NCBI GenBank assembly: GCA_002382975.1
Contig: DFTB01000003.1
Coordinates: 17,529-81,528 of the forward strand
Direction: 5' to 3'
DNA from: Fibrobacter sp. UBA4223
GTDB taxonomy: Bacteria > Fibrobacterota > Fibrobacteria > Fibrobacterales > Fibrobacteraceae
Length of the DNA: 64,000 bases
Both the position numbers and the translations under genes were made by a program. Of the stretch, positions 1-10,128 are shown piece after piece. The notes below the pieces were generated by a model. That model saw nothing but the letters and a program-made list of their open reading frames with translations. It made no database searches and was not told the origin of the DNA. How positions within the stretch are numbered: the stretch's first letter is position 1; every line of letters starts with the position of its first letter.

Positions 1-834
1 AGCGTAGTGCTCAAGTATTGCCAGCCTGTGGGTGGAGTGACCACCGTGGTCAAGGGGACGCCTGTCCAGTGGCAGTTTAGGACCAACGGTGAGGCCGCCA
101 AAAGTTATAGCTGGAGCTTTACTGGGGCAGACATTGCGACCAGTGACGAGGCTACGCCCACGACCGTTTTCACAGAAACGGGCGTCTACACGCCAACGCT
201 TACCATCGACGGGGAGTCGAAGCCCATTACCTGCAACAAGTTGACCGTGGTGGGCCCGGAGGTTACTGGGTGCACCTGCGGGGCTCCGGTCACGACTTCG
301 AACGATCTCGCTGATAACAATCCAGTTGTTTACACCTGGACCATTTCAGGGTGTTCAAGCGAAGGTTCAGAACCCCTTTCTTATCAATGGGCTGGCGATG
401 CAAAGGGGTCCTCTGAAACAGGTACCGGCAGCTATACCGCCAAGGGAATCTACGGTGCCTCGGCGACAGTGACAAACCAAGATGGAAAGACGGCTGTGGT
501 TACATGCGAAAAGGTCACCGTTGTCGACGCAAACAACCCGAACACCCAGATCGAAAATTTCCAGCCTAGTGAATCACAGACGCAGATAACGGGTCCAGGT
601 ATTTATGAGATTGCCAAGTGCAATGGTAATACGGGAATGCGGGCGATTCAGTTCCAAATTCATGGCATTAGCAGTGCAGAGGCCAAGGCCATGTTCAGTA
701 CTTACAGTTCTACGGATCAAACATGGTACGAGGATTCCCAGCATTTCTCTGGACAGATAAATGCATCTTTCCCCTTGGTATTGACCATCCCTGAGGGCAC
801 AAGTGATTTCAAATGGCATGGAGGCTGTTGGTAG
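1..834 (+). CDS. Cys-rich PKD-like surface protein, 5' end missing
   Basis: The frame is open from the first base of the window, so the N-terminus and any signal peptide lie outside. About 277 codons are visible. Residues ~5-85 form a PKD-like beta-sandwich (YSWSF core, then TGVYTPTLTIDG). Residues ~90-180 form a second module starting VTGCTCGAP and ending with a Cys before a TVVD linker. The last ~95 residues are a separate domain with two Cys. The GC.C..P module recurs in the proteins at 3623 and 10358 and in diverged form at 976, so this is one member of a paralogous exported family. PKD-type folds usually mediate protein or carbohydrate contacts outside the cell. No enzyme motif is visible and the exact function is unknown. 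Confidence 0.8.
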   Translation, partial: SVVLKYCQPVGGVTTVVKGTPVQWQFRTNGEAAKSYSWSFTGADIATSDEATPTTVFTETGVYTPTLTIDGESKPITCNKLTVVGPEVTGCTCGAPVTTSNDLADNNPVVYTWTISGCSSEGSEPLSYQWAGDAKGSSETGTGSYTAKGIYGASATVTNQDGKTAVVTCEKVTVVDANNPNTQIENFQPSESQTQITGPGIYEIAKCNGNTGMRAIQFQIHGISSAEAKAMFSTYSSTDQTWYEDSQHFSGQINASFPLVLTIPEGTSDFKWHGGCW

Positions 835-975
835 CGCTTGCGTAAACATATCGTTACGGGAAACGGCTAGGATTATCACGCAAAATTGTAAAATCAACCT
901 AAATTGCGTCATTTAACGGCTTTTTACTAGAAAATCCCTAAAAAAAAGCATATATTTACCTCAAAGAGGTTTATT

Positions 976-2241
976 ATGAACAAGAAATTTCTTGTGGGAT
1001 TTTCTGTTTTGAGCGTTGCCGCTGCGGCTTTTTGGGCCTGCGGTGACGGCGATGTGATTACCAAGGGCGGCGACGACGAGCTGGCCCTGTTGAACTACGG
1101 CCCCCCGTTTGCCGAAGGTGACGAGGGCAACATGAAGACCCTGTTGAACCAGGCCATGACAGACTGTGCAGCCGATGAGGCTTGTGCAGCCAAGATGGAA
1201 GGTGCCGAATATGTTCCGCCTGAGAGCAGCGCCGAAGGCGGGGAAGGTGGAGATGGCGGAAATGGCGGCGAAGCCCCGACCAGCAGCCCCAGTGGCCCGG
1301 TGAGCAACGGATCTGGCCCGGTTTCTTCTCCGTCGGTGACCCCCACCGGCAGTTCGGGATCCGGCAGCAACACGACTCCCGCTTCTAGCGCTGTCGTTTC
1401 GGACGGTTCTACTCCCGATGGCTCTTGCGCACCAAGCCCGACCTCTGTCCGGAAGGGTAATCCTGTAACCTGGACCTTCACGGTGGCCCCTCTGTCTTCT
1501 GGTTCCACTGCAAAGCAGATAATGGATTACAACGAAATGGTGAACGCTGCTACCTGCGAATGGACCTTGACCGGGTCTAGCGAAGGAACCGCCAGTCAGC
1601 CTTGTAAGACAAAGACGGTGACTGCCACCTATACCACGCCCAACTCGTATTCTGCGACCCTGAAGATTAGGGACAAGGTCATTAACTGCGGTTCTGTCAG
1701 GGTGAACGGGGACCCCATTGAAGGATGCTCCTGCAAGCCCACTTCGGAAACCGTAGATGTGGCTAAGGATGCCTCTGCTAGCTGGAATGTGTCCTGTAAA
1801 TCAGCTGTTACGAAATATTCTTGGAGTGGTGCGACGGGAACAGGAGCAACGGGGACCATGAGCCTTAGTGGCGTTAAGGCAGAAACCCCACTTACGCCCA
1901 AGGTGACTGTTAGTACCGGTGAAACAGATTCAACAATTACCTGTACGTCGCCAGCTGTGATTGATTCGGATCATCCTAAATATGAAATTAGTGAGATGAA
2001 TGGTAAAATGCCTGTTCCTGCAGGGGAAAATACGCTTATGGTGAGTGTTGGTTCTTATTCCTTCTTCTATTGTGAGAATGGTGGATCTGATATGTCCGGT
2101 TCCTCAGTTACTTGTGGCAGCAATACTTATGCGAATGCGACTACTGGAAATAACAACAGTGGGTGGTATTTTGCGGTGTCGTGCAACTCGAGTGCGGTTG
2201 TGGTCAATTTGACTGCGGCTGGAAAATGTGGTGTGTATTAA
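976..2241 (+). CDS. PKD-like lipoprotein with serine/glycine-rich linker
   Basis: 421 residues. A lipoprotein signal peptide ends in AAFWAC with Cys22 as the lipidation site, so the protein should sit in the outer or inner membrane facing the periplasm or exterior. Just after the Cys, the motif LALLNYG and a two-Cys helix-like segment (DEACAAKMEG) match the protein at 3623. Residues ~75-150 are a Gly/Ser/Pro linker typical of Fibrobacter secreted proteins. Two PKD-like Cys-containing modules and a short C-terminal domain follow. The start is supported by AGAGGT 5 nt upstream and a TATATTTAC box at 951-959. A terminator follows. The function is probably adhesion or envelope structure, which is inference from fold only. 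Confidence 0.85.
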   Translation: MNKKFLVGFSVLSVAAAAFWACGDGDVITKGGDDELALLNYGPPFAEGDEGNMKTLLNQAMTDCAADEACAAKMEGAEYVPPESSAEGGEGGDGGNGGEAPTSSPSGPVSNGSGPVSSPSVTPTGSSGSGSNTTPASSAVVSDGSTPDGSCAPSPTSVRKGNPVTWTFTVAPLSSGSTAKQIMDYNEMVNAATCEWTLTGSSEGTASQPCKTKTVTATYTTPNSYSATLKIRDKVINCGSVRVNGDPIEGCSCKPTSETVDVAKDASASWNVSCKSAVTKYSWSGATGTGATGTMSLSGVKAETPLTPKVTVSTGETDSTITCTSPAVIDSDHPKYEISEMNGKMPVPAGENTLMVSVGSYSFFYCENGGSDMSGSSVTCGSNTYANATTGNNNSGWYFAVSCNSSAVVVNLTAAGKCGVY

Positions 2242-2269
2242 TCGATTCTATTTCATTTGATTTTTTTAG

Positions 2270-2298
2270 CCCTCCCTCCCGGGAGGGTTTCTTTTTTT
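2270..2298 (+). terminator. Rho-independent terminator
   Basis: A 6-bp stem CCCTCC/GGAGGG with a 6-nt loop is followed by a T-rich run. It closes the lipoprotein gene ending at 2241. Confidence 0.8.
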
Positions 2299-2414
2299 GT
2301 TCACTTTGTAAAAAGATTCTTTACAGGGCCTTTTTCGTTTCAAAAAAACGTCTTATACAGTACGGGGCATTCCGCCCCGCCGCCACCTCCGGGGCGCACC
2401 CGGATTAAGACGCT

Positions 2415-3470
2415 ATGAGTAAAAACAAGCAAAGAAAAACCAAACCCATCCGCAAGAGACCTATCCCCGAATCGCTGCAGGGGCAAGTCTATCTGGACCC
2501 CAGATACGATACGGGCTTCAAGGAACTCTTCGACAGCGAAAGCGCTCTCAAGGATTTTTTGGACGGAATCCTGCAGCTGGAAGGAGACGACAGAATAAAG
2601 AACCTCACCTTCACCTTCGACAAGACCATAACGATGCGTTCCGCCCGCAGCAAGAAGGTGATCCTGGATATCTTCGCCACCACGGGCACAGGACGCTTTA
2701 TCGACATAGAGATGCAGAAGGCCGAGCACGACTTCTTTACCGACAGGGCTGTCCTTTACAAGGCTTTCTTGATTATCAAGGGCAAACAGGAGATGGAACG
2801 GACCAAGGAGTTCCAGGCACTTCCCAGGGACATACGAGAAAGCAAGCGGTACGAGCTTCCGGAAACGGTCTCCATCTGGATTTGCGACTTTGACTCGGGC
2901 GACTACGGTAATGATGAATACATAGACGAATGGGCGCTATATAGTCGCAATGCGCTAAAAAACGGCAGTGCGGCACCCGTTTTCGGGAAAAATAAGTATA
3001 TTATGATCAGTCTGCCCAAGTTCAAGAAATCCGAAAGCGAAGTTTCAGGATCCGTGGACGCCTGGCTGTATCTGCTGAACCACGCCGGCGATGGCAAGGA
3101 ACTGCCGCATTTTGGCAACGAGATTCTGGAGGAGGCCCTGGAACGCATCCGGGTGGACAACGCAGACGACGAACTCTTGACGAAGCAGGAGAGGGACATG
3201 GTAACACGGGAAGAAATTGATACGATTATTGCCAGCGGCATACGTCGTGGCACGGAAAAAGCCTGTGCCGAAGCCTGTGCGAAAGCTAGTGCCGATGGCC
3301 GTGCAGAAGGCCGTGCAGAAGGTCTTGCAAAAGGTCTTGCAGAAGGTCTTGCCGAAGGTCGTGCCGAAGGAATCGACATTCTGGAGTCTCTTGGCGTGCC
3401 GGCCAACCTAATCGAAAAAGCTCGGAAAATCGTAGCGGAGAAGGCCAAGGAATCTCCTGGCAAACCGTAG
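2415..3470 (+). CDS. Rpn/PD-(D/E)XK nuclease family protein (transposase-like)
   Basis: 351 residues with the layout of the PDDEXK_2 (Rpn-like, formerly putative transposase) family. The N-terminal half carries the nuclease core: Asp85 in ILDIF and the D-I-E-M-Q signature at residues 97-101, the usual D...E-x-Q active site. The C-terminal third is charged and contains a run of EGxAEG repeats (residues ~295-320) before a short helical end, a feature seen in many relatives. Known Rpn proteins are DNA endonucleases that stimulate recA-independent recombination; activity here is inferred. ATG 2415 has no clear Shine-Dalgarno. The gene stands alone between two terminators among surface-protein genes. 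Flanking inverted repeats are not evident, so it is not annotated as an insertion sequence. Confidence 0.85.
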   Translation: MSKNKQRKTKPIRKRPIPESLQGQVYLDPRYDTGFKELFDSESALKDFLDGILQLEGDDRIKNLTFTFDKTITMRSARSKKVILDIFATTGTGRFIDIEMQKAEHDFFTDRAVLYKAFLIIKGKQEMERTKEFQALPRDIRESKRYELPETVSIWICDFDSGDYGNDEYIDEWALYSRNALKNGSAAPVFGKNKYIMISLPKFKKSESEVSGSVDAWLYLLNHAGDGKELPHFGNEILEEALERIRVDNADDELLTKQERDMVTREEIDTIIASGIRRGTEKACAEACAKASADGRAEGRAEGLAKGLAEGLAEGRAEGIDILESLGVPANLIEKARKIVAEKAKESPGKP

Positions 3471-3492
3471 CAACGCCATATAGCCAGACGCC

Positions 3493-3518
3493 CCCTCCCT
3501 CCCCGGGAGGGCTTTTTT
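3493..3518 (+). terminator. Rho-independent terminator
   Basis: Stem CCCTCCC/GGGAGGG with a 5-nt loop, then CTTTTTT. It lies 22 nt after the nuclease stop and is nearly the same hairpin as the terminator at 2270. Confidence 0.8.
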
Positions 3519-3559
3519 GCGCTTTTTTTGTGTTTTTTATCAACAAATCAAAATTTTTG

Positions 3560-3587
3560 TTTACATTGGTAAAAAAAAGTATATATT
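3560..3587 (+). promoter_or_regulatory. Probable promoter of the lipoprotein gene at 3623
   Basis: TTTACA at 3560-3565 and TATATT at 3582-3587 are separated by 16 nt, resembling a sigma-70 type promoter. The predicted leader is about 30 nt. Confidence 0.5.
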
Positions 3588-3622
3588 AAGGTTTAGGTGT
3601 AATATAGGGTATGGAGTTGCTT

Positions 3623-5446
3623 ATGAAACGGGCGTTTTTAAGCGTGTTTTTCGTATGCGTAGTGGCCATCTTGTGGGCCTGCGACATGGGTGCCGTAGAG
3701 GCCAAGGGTCTAGAAGACGAAATGGCCCTGCTGAACTATGGTGAGTTCAACGAAGACGGCATGGCGAACCTCATTCCCGACGCCATGGCCGCCTGCAACG
3801 AAGATCCCGAATGCGTGGCCGCTATGGAGAAGGCCGCCGGCAATGGCGAGCTGATTCTCAGTTCTAGCGAAGCCCAAGAAGAAGGAACCAGCTCTGCTGC
3901 GGATACCACTGCCAAGGGGAGCTCCTCGTCTGCCCAGAAGGGGCCGGTAATCCCTAGCTCCTCGTCGATAAAGGCTGATACTTCGTCGGTAGTGTCCAGC
4001 AGTTCTGCCGTGAATCCCGGCAGCAGCACGACGGTAGCATCCTCGTCTTCCAAGTCAACGACACCAATAGTCAACGGAATCTGCAGCCCGACCCCCAACA
4101 GCGTAGAGAGGGGTGGTTCTACTATCTGGAAGTATGTGGCCATCAATTCGACGGTCACTATCGAAAGCTACGACTGGACCTTTGACGAAGGGAGCTCCAT
4201 TACGACCAGCAAGGATGCCACGCCCAGTGTAAGTTATGCCGCAAAGGGATCCTATGGAGCCATGGTGGTGATAAACAAGGGGCTTGCCACGGAGAAAGAG
4301 GTCAAGTGCCAGTCCAAGGTGGAAGTGACTGGCATCAAGGTGAGCGGCTGTACTTGTACAACGCCATCCACATCCGTGGTGGTGTCTTCTTCCAAGCCCA
4401 AGGATGTGACCTGGTCCGTTAGTGGCTGCACCGGTGCAGAACCCTTCACTTACGCATGGGCAGGCGGTGCTTCGGGAACGGGAACATCTGCAAGCATGAC
4501 CCTCAAGAGTGTCGGGACATATGCCCCGACGGTCACCATCACCAATAGCGATGGCATGACCATGAGCCCCACCTGCAACTCGGTGTCGGCTTCGGAGTTG
4601 CCGGGGGCGGCGTGTAATGTTGGTGAGCATAACTACGATGCCAACAAGACATCCATGAGTGTTGTTCCGGGACAGACCTTCTATTTCAGGCCCAATAACG
4701 TGACTGGCGTTACCGGAACCATAAGCATGACCTTGACCGGAGGTGGTTCGTCCAAGACAGTTTCCGTTGCCAACGGCTCCAACAATTCGGCTACGGAACT
4801 GACTGCATCCACCGATTTGGGGGCGTATCCCTATACTCTTTCTGTGGATGGCGAGGAAGTGTGCTCTGCCAATGTGACGGTGGAATATCCCACCTTGACC
4901 ACGACATGCTCTTGGGGAACGCCTGTAATGCCGGGTGCTTCGGTTCAGTTTAACATGAACAAGTGCTCCGGTTGGACCGATGCCATGGGAGACAACGCTA
5001 CGATGGTTCTAACGCTAGACGGAAAGACGACTAATTTGACTGTTAGTCGTTGGAATGGCTACAGCGGAAAGATTACGGTGCCCGATGAGCTTGGCGCGTA
5101 CAACTATACAGTTACCTATGGGGGTAAGGAAGTTTGCACCGGTTCCGTTACGACCGCATATCCCGCGATTACCTCGACGAGTTGCGCTTTGACTGAACAC
5201 AGTTGGGACCATACGCACTACTTTACTCCTGGAGCAAACTTTGGTAACTGGGATGCGAATGTCATTGGTGCATCGCTGAATATGACTCTATATCACGACA
5301 ATGAAGAGGTCGCCGATAAGGCAGTGAGCCGATATTCAAATGGGGATTGGTACCAGTATACTCCATCTACTGAGACCGGTACCCATGTATTCCGCCTCGA
5401 CTTCCACGGCAACACGGTCTGCGAAGTGGAATACGAGGTTGAGTAA
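3623..5446 (+). CDS. PKD-like lipoprotein with three C-terminal beta repeats
   Basis: 607 residues from ATG 3623, chosen because GGAG lies 6 nt upstream; an in-frame ATG at 3611 lacks a spaced Shine-Dalgarno. The signal peptide ends ILWAC with Cys20 as lipidation site. MALLNYG and a two-Cys segment follow, as in the protein at 976. Residues ~80-140 are a Ser-rich linker, followed by a PKD-like domain and a VSGCTCTTP module. The C-terminal ~270 residues contain three related ~90-residue repeats, each with a Cys near both ends and a LGAYPY/LGAYNY-type strand. The protein is likely a cell-surface anchor or adhesion component. No catalytic residues are recognised. Confidence 0.87.
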   Translation: MKRAFLSVFFVCVVAILWACDMGAVEAKGLEDEMALLNYGEFNEDGMANLIPDAMAACNEDPECVAAMEKAAGNGELILSSSEAQEEGTSSAADTTAKGSSSSAQKGPVIPSSSSIKADTSSVVSSSSAVNPGSSTTVASSSSKSTTPIVNGICSPTPNSVERGGSTIWKYVAINSTVTIESYDWTFDEGSSITTSKDATPSVSYAAKGSYGAMVVINKGLATEKEVKCQSKVEVTGIKVSGCTCTTPSTSVVVSSSKPKDVTWSVSGCTGAEPFTYAWAGGASGTGTSASMTLKSVGTYAPTVTITNSDGMTMSPTCNSVSASELPGAACNVGEHNYDANKTSMSVVPGQTFYFRPNNVTGVTGTISMTLTGGGSSKTVSVANGSNNSATELTASTDLGAYPYTLSVDGEEVCSANVTVEYPTLTTTCSWGTPVMPGASVQFNMNKCSGWTDAMGDNATMVLTLDGKTTNLTVSRWNGYSGKITVPDELGAYNYTVTYGGKEVCTGSVTTAYPAITSTSCALTEHSWDHTHYFTPGANFGNWDANVIGASLNMTLYHDNEEVADKAVSRYSNGDWYQYTPSTETGTHVFRLDFHGNTVCEVEYEVE

Positions 5447-5481
5447 TCTGAACAGCGCTAGTTAACAGATTTTTACAAACG

Positions 5482-5511
5482 GGCTCCCGCAGTTATTGCT
5501 GGGAGCCTTTT
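5482..5511 (+). terminator. Rho-independent terminator
   Basis: Stem GGCTCCC/GGGAGCC, extended by an inner GCA/TGC pairing, followed by TTTT. It ends the lipoprotein transcript. Confidence 0.75.
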
Positions 5512-5662
5512 GCCTTGTAATAAGTCACATATTTTTGAAATTTGCCTTTTTTTTCATTTTTTCGTTTGCTTTTTCAATAATAAAAGAATAGATTTTGGGG
5601 GGTATTATGTGGCGAGTTTATGCTTGCCGCATTTAGTTGCATATTAAAAAGGTGAAAAATCT

Positions 5663-8600
5663 ATGTCAAAAAGATTTTCCATATCGGGATTAGGGAATGT
5701 GTTTGGAAAGGTCTTACCGGCACTGCTGGTCGCTGTAGGTGCGTTTAGCGGCACGGCGGATGCCCAGTGCGCGGGAACCGTGCGCTTTAAACCTCCTACT
5801 AATTGGACTCAAGCGTATTTTGGCGACCGAAATTGTCCGGCAGCGCAAGCTGGCCATGCCACAACCTTAGATGCAGATGGTTACTTTACCTTTGACTTGA
5901 GCAATATTGGCCATCAAGAGAACGGAGGAACTAGCTTTAGTATTCTCAATAGCATTGTAAAGGGTGACATTGCGGCAATATCCTTAACTGGATGGGTTAC
6001 TCAGTTGAATTCTGGTGAAGAAGCTCAGAATGCTCTTACAAATAATTCCTTTTTTGCCTGCCCAGGTCCTGGCAATACCGTTTACATCGCACAAGATCCT
6101 TTGAGCGCTACGCCTAAGACCTATGTGGGTACTGTGCCTCCCTCTGCTAAATACCTCTATGTGCTCACTCCCGACGACAAGGAGTGGCAGTCCGACAACA
6201 TGATGGTCAGCGCCAACGGTGGCGCTGGTGTGCAGATGACGACGGCCCCGGATATGTGCGGCTGGATGATGATGGTCTTTGAAGAGAGCAAGGTCCCCGA
6301 CGAAGTGCTAGTGTACCTCAAGAATAAGCCCGATGAGAAGCTTGGCGCCACGGGCTTGTGGGGCAACGAAGCTGAACCGACTCCTTTGCCACTGAAATCC
6401 ATTTTGGAAGCCCTTGGAACGGACAGGTTGTATTTTATCCCGGACGATTCACAATGGCCTGAGGGTATGGAAGATGCCCAGGGCCTGTTTGTGACGGACC
6501 CCGGCGTAAGCGGTGTCTGCTCCTTCGACCTTGCTGCTATTATCTATGACTCTGATGTGAGCGTGAATGACCTATTCTCGGAGTACCAGGGTATTTCAAG
6601 TTCGCGGGCGACAAATTGTGTTGGCGTGCATCATGGTATTGTCCAGGATCAGTTAGGCACCGACGACAAACCTCACCTTAACATGAGTGGGTCCAATGGA
6701 CCGACTTGCTTCACCAGTGAAGCTGATTTTGCAACGCTGTTCAATTATTCTCCAGGCAAGAACGAGGTGGTGTGCTACAACATGCCTTTCTCCCGTGCCG
6801 CCGATGGCCGTTGGGCGTTTGATTCGGACCATGTCAAGAACGGCACCGTCATAGGAGGCTTTTCTCCCCGTGAAGACGAAACTCCAACCACTGCCGGTAA
6901 CGACGTGATTACCTCCATAAGTCCGCAAAAGTGCCCGGCGTGCCGTACAAAGCGCAATGCCGAAGGTCCTGTGACGTATACGGTTGAATATCCGGGAATC
7001 ACGAACCTCGACTACCTGTGCAACGGCCCTGGCTGGTCTGGCGGTGTGGATTGCGAAGGCATGTTCGTTTCCGATGACGCCGGTTATGTTAAATGGAACT
7101 GGGATGTTGGTGCAGGTGGCGGTAAGCGTTGGGGAAGCCAAACTCGTAACCAACACTTCTGCTTCGAGTCCCATGCCACCTTTACCTACAGTGAAGATCA
7201 GGAATTCACCTTCCGTGGCGACGACGACATTTGGGTGTTCATCAACAAGAGGCTTGCCGTGGATAACGGCGGTGCCCACCTTGCTGCTCCTGGACACGTG
7301 GTGCTGAAGAACTTGAACACCAAGTATGGCGCAGGATTCCTGGTTCCCGGACAAGACTATTCCCTGGATATTTTCTTCTGCGACCGCAGAACCACCATGA
7401 GTAACGTGATTATCAAGACCAACATGTTCATCAAGCAGACCAGCGGTCTTAATGCCAATGGTAAAAAGAATTCTGACGGTACGACGAGTTATAGCATCTG
7501 CTACGACAAGAGCGGTGACGGCTCCTGTGCCTCTGTGGCTCTTGGCCAGGCTGGTGGCGGCGATGGAGGAACTGTTCATGCCTGCGACGATGCTATCAAA
7601 CAGTATGGTACCTTGAAGTACAAGATTACCACTAGGGCAGGTCAGGAAATTGCTGCTCTTGAGGCAAAATCTGGATGGCAGTATGGCGGTATCGATGTCG
7701 GCAACCCGTTCAAACCCATTGTGAATACCGACAAGATTAACGGACTGGCTCCGGGTAGCTACCGCTTGGTGATTGACTTCTATGATTTGAGCGGAAATCT
7801 TGATGAAAAGGCCCGTACCTACATCAACTTCCGCATCAAGGGTAACCTGGATGTGATGACCCAGACTTCTACCTATACGGTGAATGCCGGCGACGAAAAG
7901 AGCCCCTTCTATGCTTCGGGCTCCAAGTGGACCTATGTGGGCGAGGGCCTTGCTGGTAGCCGCGTGCCGGTGTATGTATCTGCCTTTGCCGATGGCGGCG
8001 TAGACCTGCTGAGTGCTGTTGGCCAGAAGTACACTCTGGTGCTGGACAAGGGCATGACAGCCTATGCCACCAAGACCGGAGAAACGCCCATAACCTGGCC
8101 CAAGACTATTGGCGAAACCGGTATTGACACCATCTGGATTTATCAGGGCCTAGACGGTTTGAATGCAAACCCCGAAGAAAAGTCTGTTTCTTTGAAGACT
8201 GCCGCCAAGATCAAGTTCTATGCACCGCGTCTGGACTTTGCTGAACCGGTGACCATCGACTCCGCCGGTCATGTGACCGCCTGGAAACATCCGCTGGCGG
8301 GTGATCCGGATAGCTTGGACGGCGACGAATACTTCCACTGGATTGGTTCCGATGTGGATCTGTATGTGTTGATTGTGAACCCGGCTACCAACGAGATTTG
8401 CACGGATTGCCAGATGACTCTGACTATGACCGATGCCTCTGCCGGTGTGACAATGCCTGGCGATGCCATTTCCCTTGGCGACGGTGCTTATGTGATTTCT
8501 ATTCGTTCCCGCAAGGAATATATGGATTCTACGGCCTACATCACGATTTCTACAGCCGAAGATGCCAAGGGCCTGAGCCTGTCCTCTTATACCAACCTGC

Positions 8601-10120
8601 GTTTCCGCAAGCCGCCGGTACCGTTCCCGCAGCTGGTGGATATGTTCGACGTCCGTGGTGCTTCTTTGGGCGCCATCAGCATTCCTGAACCCTATTATTC
8701 GCAGTCCAAGGAATACCTGGACGGTAAGGGCGACTCTATCGTTATCCACTACGACAGACCCTTCGCCCCGAACCCTCAGGGTGATTACAAGGACTCCTTG
8801 CCGTTCTTGATATGTATCGACTGGGATGAAGATGTATACGAGAAGGTGAACTTTGTGGAGAAGGGATTCTCCAAGACCAAGAAGGATACCGCCGTGGCGT
8901 GCTCCTACATGATCGACTCCCTGACTATCTACAACACCTTCATGGCCAAGTTCAAGGCTAATGGTAACAAGAGTGACAGCGTTCTTTCCTTTGTTTCGGA
9001 TTCTACGTTCTCGTCTCTGGTAAAGACTTACGGCCGCGGGAAGGTTTTGAACTTTGCCACCTACGAAGACCGCAAGAAGATTACTAAGGGCCATTTCGAC
9101 GGTAGCATTACCGACCGTATGGCTCCTGTGATTGTGGCTGCTCGTGTGGACAACTTCTCGGAACAGTTGAACCGCTTGACGGTGACGCTTTCTGAACCGG
9201 TGAAGATGATTGATGAGACGAACAAGACGGCACCGTTTACCTTCTACATGAACTCTGCAACGGAAGTGGCCGAGGCGGCCCGTTACGCTTCGCCTACGGC
9301 TAACGCAGCCCCTGGTGGACTTGGATCTGAAAAGCTGACCCTGGTGTTTGACAAGACCCAGAGCACCAAGAACCCCACACCGCGTCTGGGCGACTTTATC
9401 CGCTTCCGCGCCGATTCCTGGATGTGGAGTGATACGACTAATATCGCTAGCGATGTCACGCAACGTGTTGCCGGCGATAGCGCCATGCACTGGAATTCCC
9501 CGACGGATTACAACTCTACCGCGAGACTCCCGTCGCCTTGGGTGACCATCGTGGGTGACTACTCTGTAGAAGTTTCTGCCATCAAACTTGCTACCATGAA
9601 CAAGGATATCGACGCGAAGAATACTCCTGCCGTGGAAGTGTTCACGATTCCTACCACCATGGGTAAGGATGAAATCGCGAAGCTCTATCCCAACACCTTG
9701 GGCTTTATCGTGAAATCCGACATGGCGTCGTTCATGAGCAAGGACTCTGTGACGGAGAAGTTCTTCAACGAACACCCCGAGGCCTTGGCCGAAGTGTACT
9801 TCCAGTACGACGTGAAATTCTACACCAACCTGGGCAACTACGTTGCCGGCAAGAGCAACAAGATTTACTGCCTGGACGAAATCAACAAGCAGAAGTTTGG
9901 TAAGGAATACTTCGGTGGTAAGGATTGCCGCTCAACTCAGGGCAACTTCTACATTTCTTGGAATATGCTTTCCGACAAGAAGCGCCTGGTGGGTACCGGT
10001 GCCTATATCGCTAAGCTTTCCTCCTTCGTGAAACTTGCACAGCTTGGCAAGGCCAAGTCCAGTAAGGCCGAAGAGACCGACATGTGGGGCGCCAAGCGCG
10101 GCAAGGGCATTGTGAAGTAA
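5663..10120 (+). CDS. Fibro-slime domain surface protein
   Basis: 1485 residues with a Sec signal peptide (cleavage near TADAQC, residue ~36). The centre (~residues 455-590) holds the fibro-slime domain, a PA14-like fold: an aromatic WNWDVG stretch, FRGDDDIWVFINK at ~515-527, then DNGGAHL and a LDIFFCDR strand. The acidic DDD plus Asn/Gly pattern fits calcium-assisted ligand binding seen in PA14 relatives. The C-terminal half is beta-rich, repeat-like and ends in a short Lys/Arg-rich tail. In Fibrobacter, fibro-slime proteins are found among outer-membrane and cellulose-binding proteins, so a role in adhesion to plant fibre is likely but inferred. AAGGTG precedes the ATG. The gene is monocistronic, closed by a terminator at 10198. 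Confidence 0.9.
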   Translation: MSKRFSISGLGNVFGKVLPALLVAVGAFSGTADAQCAGTVRFKPPTNWTQAYFGDRNCPAAQAGHATTLDADGYFTFDLSNIGHQENGGTSFSILNSIVKGDIAAISLTGWVTQLNSGEEAQNALTNNSFFACPGPGNTVYIAQDPLSATPKTYVGTVPPSAKYLYVLTPDDKEWQSDNMMVSANGGAGVQMTTAPDMCGWMMMVFEESKVPDEVLVYLKNKPDEKLGATGLWGNEAEPTPLPLKSILEALGTDRLYFIPDDSQWPEGMEDAQGLFVTDPGVSGVCSFDLAAIIYDSDVSVNDLFSEYQGISSSRATNCVGVHHGIVQDQLGTDDKPHLNMSGSNGPTCFTSEADFATLFNYSPGKNEVVCYNMPFSRAADGRWAFDSDHVKNGTVIGGFSPREDETPTTAGNDVITSISPQKCPACRTKRNAEGPVTYTVEYPGITNLDYLCNGPGWSGGVDCEGMFVSDDAGYVKWNWDVGAGGGKRWGSQTRNQHFCFESHATFTYSEDQEFTFRGDDDIWVFINKRLAVDNGGAHLAAPGHVVLKNLNTKYGAGFLVPGQDYSLDIFFCDRRTTMSNVIIKTNMFIKQTSGLNANGKKNSDGTTSYSICYDKSGDGSCASVALGQAGGGDGGTVHACDDAIKQYGTLKYKITTRAGQEIAALEAKSGWQYGGIDVGNPFKPIVNTDKINGLAPGSYRLVIDFYDLSGNLDEKARTYINFRIKGNLDVMTQTSTYTVNAGDEKSPFYASGSKWTYVGEGLAGSRVPVYVSAFADGGVDLLSAVGQKYTLVLDKGMTAYATKTGETPITWPKTIGETGIDTIWIYQGLDGLNANPEEKSVSLKTAAKIKFYAPRLDFAEPVTIDSAGHVTAWKHPLAGDPDSLDGDEYFHWIGSDVDLYVLIVNPATNEICTDCQMTLTMTDASAGVTMPGDAISLGDGAYVISIRSRKEYMDSTAYITISTAEDAKGLSLSSYTNLRFRKPPVPFPQLVDMFDVRGASLGAISIPEPYYSQSKEYLDGKGDSIVIHYDRPFAPNPQGDYKDSLPFLICIDWDEDVYEKVNFVEKGFSKTKKDTAVACSYMIDSLTIYNTFMAKFKANGNKSDSVLSFVSDSTFSSLVKTYGRGKVLNFATYEDRKKITKGHFDGSITDRMAPVIVAARVDNFSEQLNRLTVTLSEPVKMIDETNKTAPFTFYMNSATEVAEAARYASPTANAAPGGLGSEKLTLVFDKTQSTKNPTPRLGDFIRFRADSWMWSDTTNIASDVTQRVAGDSAMHWNSPTDYNSTARLPSPWVTIVGDYSVEVSAIKLATMNKDIDAKNTPAVEVFTIPTTMGKDEIAKLYPNTLGFIVKSDMASFMSKDSVTEKFFNEHPEALAEVYFQYDVKFYTNLGNYVAGKSNKIYCLDEINKQKFGKEYFGGKDCRSTQGNFYISWNMLSDKKRLVGTGAYIAKLSSFVKLAQLGKAKSSKAEETDMWGAKRGKGIVK

Positions 10121-10128
10121 TAGCCTGG

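Noticed and set aside
2415..3470. Complete insertion sequence around the Rpn-like gene
   Set aside because: No terminal inverted repeats or target-site duplication could be seen at the flanks; the two similar flanking hairpins are terminators.
8150..9775. 541-residue minus-strand open frame inside the fibro-slime gene
   Set aside because: His/Arg-rich antisense shadow without start signals.
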